A program made the position numbers and the translations under genes. Shown here piece by piece: positions 7,925 to 14,542 of a stretch of DNA of 64,000 nucleotides. How positions within the stretch are numbered: the first letter of the stretch is position 1; each line of letters opens with the position of its first letter. The notes beneath the pieces are model-generated. The model saw only the letters and a program-made list of their open reading frames with translations. It was not told where the DNA came from and did not search any database. Origin of the DNA: CAMLIZ01 sp036231905 (GTDB lineage: Bacteria; Pseudomonadota; Gammaproteobacteria; Burkholderiales; Burkholderiaceae_C); NCBI RefSeq assembly GCF_036231905.1, contig NZ_JAZARE010000005.1:186001-250000 (forward strand), written 5' to 3'.

Positions 7925-7975
7925 TCACCCCCCGAAGGGGGTGCCGCCTTGCTTGGGGCGGCCCGGCGCGGCGGC
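7925..7975. repeat. GC-rich palindromic repeat element between phaA and phaB
   Basis: A CCCCCCGAAGGGGG hairpin is followed by the 19-mer GCTTGGGGCGGCCCGGCGC (7951-7969), the exact reverse complement of 2575-2593. It lies within the pha operon spacer, so on RNA it would form a strong hairpin between the phaA and phaB messages. Confidence 0.6.
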
Positions 7976-7995
7976 GGCCTCGCGCCTTCCGATGT

Positions 7996-9177
7996 TCAGC
8001 GCTCGATCGTGAGCGCAACACCCATGCCACCGCCGATGCACAGCGAGGCGATGCCCTTCTTCGCATTGCGGCGCTGCATTTCGTGCAGCAGCGTCACCAG
8101 AATGCGGCAGCCGGATGCACCGATCGGGTGCCCGATGGCGATGGCACCGCCGTTGACATTCACCTTGCTGGTGTCCCAGCCCATCTCGTTGTGCACCGCG
8201 CAGGCCTGGGCGGCAAAGGCTTCGTTGATCTCCAGCAGGTCCAGGTCGGCCGGCTTCCAGCCGGCACGCTCCAGCGCCTTCTTGGCGGCCGGCACCGGGC
8301 CCATGCCCATGAAGGCCGGGTCCAGGCCCGCGCTGGCGTAGGAGGCGATGCGGCCCAGGGGCTTCAGGCCCAGCTTGTCGGCCATCGCCGCCGTCATCAC
8401 CACCACGCCGGCGGCGCCGTCGTTCAGGCCGGACGCGTTGCCGGCCGTCACGCTGCCCGCCTTGTCGAAGGCGGGGCGCAGGCTGGCCAGCGCTTCAGCG
8501 TTGGTCTTGCGGTTGATGAACTCGTCCGCATCGAAGACCAGCGGGTCGCCCTTCTTCTGCGGGATCTGCACGCCGACGATCTCGTCCTTGAAGCGGCCCG
8601 CGTCCTGCGCGGCGGCGGCTTTCTGCTGCGACGCCAGCGCCAGCGCATCCTGCTGTTCACGCGTGACGCCGTACTTCTTGGCCACGTTCTCGGCCGTGAT
8701 GCCCATGTGGTACTGGTTGTACACGTCCCACAGGCCGTCGGTGATCATGGTGTCGATGAGCTTCCAGTCGCCCATGCGCTGGCCATCGCGCGAGCCCGGC
8801 AGCACGTGGGGCGACAGGCTCATGCTTTCCTGACCGCCGGCGATCACGATCTGCGAATCGCCGTCGCGGATGGCCTGCGCCGCCAGCATCACGGCCTTGA
8901 GGCCGGAGCCGCACACCTTGTTGATGGTCATCGCAGGCGTGGCCTGCGACAGGCCGGCCTTGATGACGGCCTGGCGCGCCGGGTTCTGCCCGGTGCCGGC
9001 CTGCAGCACCTGGCCGAGGATTACCTCGTCCACCTGGTCGGGCTGCAGCCGGGCGCGCTGCAGCAGCTCGCGCAGCACGATGGCGCCGAGTTCGGACGCG
9101 GGCGTCTTGGCCAGCGTGCCGCCGAACTTGCCGACCGCGGTGCGGGCAGCTGCGACGATGACGATGTCGGTGGTCAT
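7996..9177 (-). CDS. phaA: Acetyl-CoA C-acetyltransferase (beta-ketothiolase), PhaA
   Basis: PhaA condenses two acetyl-CoA to acetoacetyl-CoA, the first step of polyhydroxybutyrate synthesis. At 393 residues it matches the standard family length. The acyl-accepting cysteine is C89 in INKVCGSGLKAV. The second-half catalytic residues are in GGAIAIGHPIGASG (His) and CIGGGMGVAL (Cys). The ATG at 9177 is preceded by AAAGGAGAC. The start lies just before the phaC stop region (19-nt gap), so the two are certainly co-transcribed. Confidence 0.97.
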   Translation of the reverse strand: MTTDIVIVAAARTAVGKFGGTLAKTPASELGAIVLRELLQRARLQPDQVDEVILGQVLQAGTGQNPARQAVIKAGLSQATPAMTINKVCGSGLKAVMLAAQAIRDGDSQIVIAGGQESMSLSPHVLPGSRDGQRMGDWKLIDTMITDGLWDVYNQYHMGITAENVAKKYGVTREQQDALALASQQKAAAAQDAGRFKDEIVGVQIPQKKGDPLVFDADEFINRKTNAEALASLRPAFDKAGSVTAGNASGLNDGAAGVVVMTAAMADKLGLKPLGRIASYASAGLDPAFMGMGPVPAAKKALERAGWKPADLDLLEINEAFAAQACAVHNEMGWDTSKVNVNGGAIAIGHPIGASGCRILVTLLHEMQRRNAKKGIASLCIGGGMGVALTIER

Positions 9178-9196
9178 GGAGGGTCTCCTTTGGGGG

Positions 9197-10909
9197 TCAG
9201 GCCTTGGCTTTGACGTAGCGGCCGGGGGCGGGTTCGATGGCTTTGTAGCGCTTGTTGCCGAAGGTCTTGGGGGCAGCAATTTGCTTGCCGGCATGGGCCT
9301 TCAGCCAATCTGCCCAGTCTGGCCACCAACTGCCGGGCGCTTCTTGCGCATTGGCAAACCATTGGGCGGCCGTGGGCGGCAGCGCGGCGCTGGCCTTGGT
9401 GGTCCAGTGGCTGCGCTTTTTCTTCTCGGGCGGGTTGATGACGCCGGCGATGTGGCCGGAGGCACCCAGCACGAAACGCGTCTTGCCCTTGAGCACCTGG
9501 GTGTTCAGGTAGGCCGCGTCCCAAGGCACGATGTGGTCCTCGCGCGAGGCATACACATAGGCCGGCGCCTTGATGCGGCCCAGGTCCACCTTCGCGCCGC
9601 AGACGGTGAGCTTGCCGGGCACCTTGAGGTTGTTCTCCAGGTACATGTTGCGCAGGTACCAGCAGTACCAGGGCCCGGGCAGGTTGGTGGAATCGCTGTT
9701 CCAGTACAGCAGGTCGAACGGCGGCGGCGTTTCGCCCTTGAGGTAGTTGCCCACCACGTAGTTCCACACCAGGTCGTTCGGGCGCAGGAAGCTGAAGGTG
9801 GCCGCCAGTTCCTTGCCGTTGAGCATGCCGGGGCCGGTGGGCGCATCCGGGCCGATGGTGGTCTCGCGCAGCTGCACCGAGGCCTCGTCGACAAACAGGT
9901 CCAGCACGCCGGTGTTGCTGAAGTCGAGGAAGGTGGTCAGCAGCGTGAGGCTGGCGGCGGGTTGTTCGCCGCGCGCGGCCAGCACGGCCAGCGCACAGGC
10001 CAGCAAGGTGCCACCCACGCAGAACCCCAGGGTGTTGATCTGCTCCGCAGCGGTGATCTCCTGCACCACGCGGATGGCTTGCAGCACCGCGTCCTCGATG
10101 TAATCGTCCCAGGTCTTGGCGGCCAGGCTTTCGTCCGGGTTGCGCCAGCTGATCACGAAGGTGCGATGGCCCTGCGACACCGTGTAGCGGATCAGCGAGT
10201 TGTCCGGCTGCAGGTCGAGGATGTAGAACTTGTTGATGCACGGCGGCACGAACAGCATCGGCCGTTCGTGCACCTTGGCCGTGAGCGGCTTGTATTCGAG
10301 CAGCTGGAACAGTTCGTTCTCGAACACCACCGCGCCTTCGCTCGTGGCCACGTTGCGGCCCACCTCGAACACAGTTTCGTCGGTCTGCGAGAGATGCCCC
10401 TGCTGGATGTCATGCAGCAGGTGCTGCAGGCCCTGCGCGATGCTTTCACCGCCGGTCTCCAGCGCGCGTCGCTGCGCTTCGGGGTTGAGTGCCAGGTAGT
10501 TGCTGGGGCTGGCGGCGTCCACCCACTGCTGCACCGCGAAGCGGATGCGGGCCTTGGTCTTTTCGTCGCCCTGGATCGAATCGGCCAGCTGCATCAGCGT
10601 GCGGGCGTTGAGCAGGTACATCTGCGCCATGTAGGCGGTGGCCGGGTTGCTCGCCCACTCGGTGGCGGCAAAGCGGCGGTCGGCCAGCTTGGGCACGTCT
10701 TCGGCCGCCTTGGTACTGAGGCGCTCGACCGTGTCGTTCCACAAGGTGCTGGCCTGCTGGAGATAGTCGCTCTGCAGCCGCGACAAGGCATCGAACGAGA
10801 CGTTCAAGCCGGACATGGACTTCACGATGTCCCCCACGGCGGCGCCGAAGGCCTGCGCATGCGCGCCCGCGTCATCCAGGGAAGCGATAGGCTTGGCTTT
10901 CAAAGGCAT
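9197..10909 (-). CDS. phaC: Class I polyhydroxyalkanoate synthase, PhaC
   Basis: PhaC polymerises (R)-3-hydroxyacyl-CoA into PHA at the granule surface. The 570-residue length and presence of a single subunit gene indicate class I. The lipase-like box is LGFCVGGTLLA with nucleophile C297, the general-base aspartate is in SREDHIVPW and the histidine is in GASGHIAGVINPP. The N-terminal region (about 1-170) shows the usual PhaC_N sequence with SPSNYLALNPEAQRRALETG. The ATG is preceded by CAGGAGAC. It heads the phaC-phaA-phaB operon. No phasin, phaR or depolymerase gene lies within the window. Confidence 0.97.
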   Translation of the reverse strand: MPLKAKPIASLDDAGAHAQAFGAAVGDIVKSMSGLNVSFDALSRLQSDYLQQASTLWNDTVERLSTKAAEDVPKLADRRFAATEWASNPATAYMAQMYLLNARTLMQLADSIQGDEKTKARIRFAVQQWVDAASPSNYLALNPEAQRRALETGGESIAQGLQHLLHDIQQGHLSQTDETVFEVGRNVATSEGAVVFENELFQLLEYKPLTAKVHERPMLFVPPCINKFYILDLQPDNSLIRYTVSQGHRTFVISWRNPDESLAAKTWDDYIEDAVLQAIRVVQEITAAEQINTLGFCVGGTLLACALAVLAARGEQPAASLTLLTTFLDFSNTGVLDLFVDEASVQLRETTIGPDAPTGPGMLNGKELAATFSFLRPNDLVWNYVVGNYLKGETPPPFDLLYWNSDSTNLPGPWYCWYLRNMYLENNLKVPGKLTVCGAKVDLGRIKAPAYVYASREDHIVPWDAAYLNTQVLKGKTRFVLGASGHIAGVINPPEKKKRSHWTTKASAALPPTAAQWFANAQEAPGSWWPDWADWLKAHAGKQIAAPKTFGNKRYKAIEPAPGRYVKAKA

Positions 10910-11034
10910 GTCTCCTGCAGTGCGTCAGCCGATTGTGGCGGTCGCAAAGCCGCCTTTCTAGCCGCGCGATCTTACCGCATCATGACATCAAATTTCATTA
11001 CGCGAAACTACGTAAGCCCACTGAAGGGCAAGAC

Positions 11035-11310
11035 ATGAGCCCGGTGTTGCTGCTGGTGGGCATCGGCTGGATGTACGTGGTGGTGATGATGGCGGTCGCC
11101 GAGGCGATCTCGCCGTCCGGCACGCTGCTGGGCGCCTTGGTCACCTTTGTGCTCTATGGCGCGCTGCCCCTGTCGATCGTGATGTACCTGCTGGCCACAC
11201 CGGCACGGCGGCGGCGCCGGCGTGCGGCCGAGGCTGCAGAGGCGGCTTCAGCCGCCGCGCAGCCAGACGGCGGCCGCCATGCGCCCGGTGACGCGGTCGC
11301 GCCGGAATGA
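11035..11310 (+). CDS. Small inner-membrane protein of unknown function
   Basis: This 91-residue protein has two predicted membrane helices (about 3-22 and 28-52, with VLLLVGIGWMYVVVMMAVAEA and LGALVTFVLYGALPLSIVMYLL). A strongly basic RRRRRR cluster and an Ala/Glu-rich tail follow. The ATG at 11035 is preceded by AAGGGCAAG. It is divergent from phaC. Its last 63 nt overlap the 3' end of pgeF on the other strand. I do not recognise a named family; similar short two-helix proteins are common beside housekeeping genes in Burkholderiales. Confidence 0.7.
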   Translation: MSPVLLLVGIGWMYVVVMMAVAEAISPSGTLLGALVTFVLYGALPLSIVMYLLATPARRRRRRAAEAAEAASAAAQPDGGRHAPGDAVAPE

Positions 11311-12018
11311 ATAGAAGCGCGCCGGGTCTTCCACGGTGCACCAGCCACCCCCGGACACCTGCTGCACGCCGGCCGCGGTGAGCTTGTCGCGTGCCAGCTG
11401 CGGCAGGTTCGCCAGCCAGCGTGGTGTGCCGTCCGCCCCGCAACGCGCGGTGAACCGCGCCGGATCGGGCTCGTCGGGCGACTGGTCGAAGGCCGTGAGC
11501 ACGTCGGCCCCCACCTCGAACGCGCGCGGGCCGATGCAGGCACCCAGCCACGCGACCACCTCCTGCGGCGAGCAGCCGGCCGCCTGGCACACGGCCGCCA
11601 GCGTCTGCTCCAACACCCCGCCCGCCAGGCCGCGCCAGCCTGCATGCGCGGCACCGACCGCACGGCCATTGGTTGCAGCGAACAGGACCGGCAGGCAATC
11701 GGCCACCGTGACGGTGCAGGCCACGCCCGGCCAGCTGGTCACGCTCGCATCGGCTTCGATCACCGGTGCACCAGGTTCGACCGTGTCGAGGTTCACCACC
11801 CTCGTGCCGTGCACCTGCTTCATGAACACCGGTCGCGCGCCTGTCACGTCGGCGAAGCGCTGCATGTTGTGGCGCACTGCCACCTCCTCGTCGCCCACAT
11901 AGGCGCCCAGGTTCATGCTGGCGAACGGGCCGGCACTCACGCCGCCGGCGCGTGTGCTCATCACCGCGCCCACGGCGGCCGGCGCGTCCCACTGGGGCTG
12001 CAGCCAGTCAGCGTCCAT
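11248..12018 (-). CDS. pgeF: Peptidoglycan editing factor PgeF (multicopper-oxidase/laccase-like domain, YfiH family)
   Basis: The 256-residue protein belongs to the DUF152/YfiH family, whose E. coli member removes misincorporated L-Ser from peptidoglycan precursors; other members show purine-nucleoside phosphorylase or laccase-like activity. Key motifs are visible: MKQVHGTRV, VTVADCLPVLF (Cys near the metal site), GAAHAGWRGLAGG (His) and GPRAFEVG. The ATG overlaps the upstream isomerase stop as TGATG, showing translational coupling. The start is set by this overlap and by the family-typical MDADWLQPQWDAP opening. Confidence 0.9.
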   Translation of the reverse strand: MDADWLQPQWDAPAAVGAVMSTRAGGVSAGPFASMNLGAYVGDEEVAVRHNMQRFADVTGARPVFMKQVHGTRVVNLDTVEPGAPVIEADASVTSWPGVACTVTVADCLPVLFAATNGRAVGAAHAGWRGLAGGVLEQTLAAVCQAAGCSPQEVVAWLGACIGPRAFEVGADVLTAFDQSPDEPDPARFTARCGADGTPRWLANLPQLARDKLTAAGVQQVSGGGWCTVEDPARFYSFRRDRVTGRMAAAVWLRGG

Positions 12019-12653
12019 CAGGCGGTGGCGTCCGGGCACTTGGACGGCTGGGTTTCGTCGAAGGCGGGCAGTTGCATGCAGGCCTCGAACACCCGCATCA
12101 CGTTCGGCACGTGATCCAGCCGGCAGTCGAAACGCTGGGCATTGAAGATCTGCGGCACCAGCACGCAGTCGGCCAGCGTGGGCGTGTCGCCATGGCAATA
12201 CCGCCCGGGCTGGGCCGCCAGCTGCCGCTCCACCACTTCCAGGCCGGTTTCCACCCAGTGCCGGTACCAGCGGTTCTTGTCGTCCTCACTCACCTTGAGC
12301 GACTGCACCAGGTAGCGCAGCACGCGCAGGTTGTCCAGCGGATGGATCTCGCAGGCGATGTCCAGCGCCAGCGCCCTCACCCGCGCACGGGCGGCCGGCT
12401 CCTTGGGCAGCAGCGGCGGCTCGGGATGCGTTTCCTCCAGGTACTCGATGATGGCCAGCGACTGCGTGAGCGTGTGCTCCCCGTCGCGCAACAGCGGCAC
12501 CAGGCGCGACGCCGACACCGCCTGGTAGGACTCGTTGAACTGCTCGTTCCTGGCCAGGTGCACCGGCAGGTAGTCGTAGGCCAGGCCCTTGCAGGCCAGC
12601 GCGATGCGCACCCGGTAGGAGGCCGAGGAGCGGAAGTAGTTGTAGAGCTGCAT
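12018..12653 (-). CDS. maiA: Maleylacetoacetate/maleylpyruvate isomerase (zeta-class GST)
   Basis: This is a 211-residue glutathione-dependent cis-trans isomerase. The zeta-class motif SSASYRVRIAL near residues 9-19 holds the catalytic serines. QSLAIIEYLEE is the glutathione-binding serine region, and YCHGDTPTLADCVLVPQIFNAQRF is the C-terminal family signature. Such enzymes act in tyrosine degradation (maleylacetoacetate) or the gentisate pathway (maleylpyruvate). A fumarylpyruvate-hydrolase-like gene lies 0.6 kb away on the same strand, which favours one of these ring-cleavage routes. No homogentisate or gentisate dioxygenase is present. It is coupled to pgeF by a 1-nt stop/start overlap. 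Confidence 0.9.
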   Translation of the reverse strand: MQLYNYFRSSASYRVRIALACKGLAYDYLPVHLARNEQFNESYQAVSASRLVPLLRDGEHTLTQSLAIIEYLEETHPEPPLLPKEPAARARVRALALDIACEIHPLDNLRVLRYLVQSLKVSEDDKNRWYRHWVETGLEVVERQLAAQPGRYCHGDTPTLADCVLVPQIFNAQRFDCRLDHVPNVMRVFEACMQLPAFDETQPSKCPDATA

Positions 12654-12683
12654 GGCGGCCAGTGTAGGAGCCGCGGGCGTGGC

Positions 12684-12689
12684 TATCAT
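12684..12689 (+). promoter_or_regulatory. Possible -10 box of a near-leaderless ubiC transcript
   Basis: TATCAT lies 10 nt before the ubiC ATG at 12700, which lacks its own Shine-Dalgarno. No convincing -35 is visible, so this is a weak assignment. Confidence 0.3.
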
Positions 12690-12699
12690 CGGCGCCCCT

Positions 12700-13317
12700 A
12701 TGAGTGCCCTGGCATTGCGCCGGTGGCTGCAACGCACCGGCTCGCTGAGTGCGCACCTGCAGACACTGGGCTCCCGATTCGAAGTGCAACGCGTGTCGCA
12801 ACGCGTGGCGCCCCTGCTGCCGGGCGAGGCCCGCAGCATGGGGCTGCCGCACAGCACACGCTGCGTGGTGCGCCAGGTGGTGCTGCGGGTGGACGGGTTG
12901 CCCTTGGTGTTTGCGCGCAGCGTGGCGCCGGCACACGCGCTGCACGGGCCGTGGCGAAGCTTGGGCTCGCTGGGCTCCAAGCCACTGGCGCAATTGCTGT
13001 TCGACACACCGCAGGTGTCGCGCAGCCGGCTGCTGGCGCAGCGCATCGGGGCCGCCGGCCCGTGGCGGGCGGTGCTGGACAAGGGCTGGCACGCGGCCAC
13101 CGGGCAGGCGTGGCCGCAGCCCTTGGCGCACGCGCGCCACTCGGTGTTCCGCAAGGCCGGCATGCCGCTGCGCGTGACCGAGGTGTTCGCCCCGGCCATG
13201 CGCTCACGGCCCTGCCCTCAGACGATGCGCACGGCCAGCCGCGGCAAGCCGTCCACTTCCGCTTCCAGCAGGTCGCCGGCCTGTACCGCGGCCACGCCTT
13301 CCGGCGTGCCGCTGTAG
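12700..13317 (+). CDS. ubiC: Chorismate lyase (chorismate-pyruvate lyase)
   Basis: It would split chorismate into 4-hydroxybenzoate and pyruvate, the entry step of ubiquinone synthesis. The 205-residue product shows the UbiC pattern: an N-terminal LRRWLQRTGSLSAHL, a central STRCVVRQVVLRVDGLPLVFARSVAP matching the family's arginine-bearing strand pair, and RKAGMPLRVTEVFAP with the late catalytic glutamate. I chose the ATG giving the family-typical N-terminus; a GTG at 12679 with AGGAG 8 nt upstream is a serious alternative. Oddly the frame runs on past the normal C-terminus for about 35 residues and overlaps the hydrolase gene on the other strand by 100 nt; the tail is low-complexity and probably unimportant. 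Confidence 0.82.
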   Translation: MSALALRRWLQRTGSLSAHLQTLGSRFEVQRVSQRVAPLLPGEARSMGLPHSTRCVVRQVVLRVDGLPLVFARSVAPAHALHGPWRSLGSLGSKPLAQLLFDTPQVSRSRLLAQRIGAAGPWRAVLDKGWHAATGQAWPQPLAHARHSVFRKAGMPLRVTEVFAPAMRSRPCPQTMRTASRGKPSTSASSRSPACTAATPSGVPL

Positions 13318-13910
13318 ATCAGGTCGCCAGGCTGCAGCTCCCAGGCGGCCGACAGGTGGGAGATCACCTCGGGCAGGCTCCAGATCAGCTTGCAGATTAC
13401 GCTGCCCTGGCGCGGCTCGCCGTTGACGCGCAGCGCGATGCGGGTGTCGGCGCCGACCTGGCACTGCGCCGCCGGCTTCAATGCGCCGATGGGCGCGGCC
13501 TGGTCGAAACCCTTGCCGATGTCCCAGGGCCGGCCCTGCTTCTTCATCTCGTTCTGCAGGTCGCGCCGCGTCATGTCCAGGCCGACCGCATAGCCCCACA
13601 CATGGGCCATCGCCTGGTCGACCGGAATGTCCCGGCCGCCCTGGCCGATGGCCACCACCAGCTCCACCTCATGGTGCAGGCTCTTGGTGAGCGAGGGGTA
13701 GGCCATCTCGCCGACCTCGCCTTCGGCCACCGGCAGGATGCTGTCGGCCGGCTTGAGGAAGAAGAACGGCGGCTCGCGGCCGGTGTGGCCCATCTCGATC
13801 GCGTGTTCCACATAGTTGCGGCCCACGCAGTAGATGCGGCGCACTGGGAAGGTTCCGCCGCCGGCCACGGGGACGCCAGGCATGGCTGGCGGACTCACGA
13901 CATAAGTCAT
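13218..13910 (-). CDS. Fumarylacetoacetate hydrolase family protein (fumarylpyruvate hydrolase-like)
   Basis: This 230-residue FAH-fold hydrolase would split fumarylpyruvate (or a related acylpyruvate) into fumarate and pyruvate. IYCVGRNYVEHAIEMG opens the catalytic domain. Metal ligands are visible in HHEVELVVAIG (Glu) and YAVGLDMTRRDLQ (Asp), and SGTPEGVAAVQAGD is the C-terminal signature. The ATG at 13910 has GGAGAG 8 nt upstream. With the maleylpyruvate-isomerase-like gene nearby it suggests the lower gentisate pathway, though the two are separated by the oppositely oriented ubiC. Confidence 0.9.
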   Translation of the reverse strand: MTYVVSPPAMPGVPVAGGGTFPVRRIYCVGRNYVEHAIEMGHTGREPPFFFLKPADSILPVAEGEVGEMAYPSLTKSLHHEVELVVAIGQGGRDIPVDQAMAHVWGYAVGLDMTRRDLQNEMKKQGRPWDIGKGFDQAAPIGALKPAAQCQVGADTRIALRVNGEPRQGSVICKLIWSLPEVISHLSAAWELQPGDLIYSGTPEGVAAVQAGDLLEAEVDGLPRLAVRIV

Positions 13911-13973
13911 GCTCAAGGCTCTCCAGTTGGGGTCGTTCCATGATGCCACGGGGCCGTCTGCACACCCCGCTAG

Positions 13974-13979
13974 TACACT
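13974..13979 (+). promoter_or_regulatory. Possible -10 box of a near-leaderless NUDIX transcript
   Basis: TACACT lies 7 nt before the NUDIX ATG (13987), which has no Shine-Dalgarno sequence. No -35 is recognisable. Confidence 0.3.
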
Positions 13980-13986
13980 GCCCGCC

Positions 13987-14535
13987 ATGCTTTTCCAAGC
14001 GCGCAGCATCAAGCATTGCAAGGCCTGCGGCGGCAGCGTGCACTACCAGGTGCCCGCCGACGACAACCGCGAACGCGCCGTGTGCAGCGACTGCCACGCC
14101 ATCCATTACGAGAACCCGCTGAACGTGGTGGGCACCGTGCCGTTCTGGCAGGACCAGGTGCTGCTGTGCCGGCGCAACATCGAGCCGCGGCGCGGCCTGT
14201 GGACACTGCCCGCCGGTTTCATGGAGCTGGGCGAAAGCACCGCCGAAGGCGCACTGCGCGAAACCGTCGAGGAGGCCGGCGCCGATGTGGAGATGGGCGC
14301 GCTCTTCACGCTGCTGAATGTGGTGCGGGTCGGCCAGGTGCACCTGTTCTACCTCGCGCGGCTGCGCAGCACCGAGTTCGCGCCCGGGCCGGAAACCATC
14401 GAGGCGCAGCTGTTCACCGAAGCGCAGATCCCCTGGGAAGAGATCGCCTTCAAGACCACCCGGGAAACCCTGCTGCGCTACTTCGAGGACCGGCGCAGCG
14501 GCCGGTTCGGCGTGCACACCGCCGACATCGCCTGA
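13987..14535 (+). CDS. NUDIX hydrolase with N-terminal zinc ribbon
   Basis: This 182-residue protein has two parts. Residues 10-45 contain two CxxC pairs (CKAC and CSDC), forming a zinc ribbon of the NUDIX N-terminal type. Residues 50-165 form the NUDIX fold with a complete box: GFMELGESTAEGALRETVEE, carrying the G-x5-E-x7-RE-x2-EE pattern. It probably hydrolyses a nucleoside diphosphate-linked compound; zinc-ribbon members include NADH pyrophosphatase-like and ADP-ribose pyrophosphatase-like enzymes, but the substrate cannot be read. It ends 7 nt before the LapB-like exporter gene and may be co-transcribed with it. Confidence 0.9.
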   Translation: MLFQARSIKHCKACGGSVHYQVPADDNRERAVCSDCHAIHYENPLNVVGTVPFWQDQVLLCRRNIEPRRGLWTLPAGFMELGESTAEGALRETVEEAGADVEMGALFTLLNVVRVGQVHLFYLARLRSTEFAPGPETIEAQLFTEAQIPWEEIAFKTTRETLLRYFEDRRSGRFGVHTADIA

Positions 14536-14542
14536 CCGCCGT

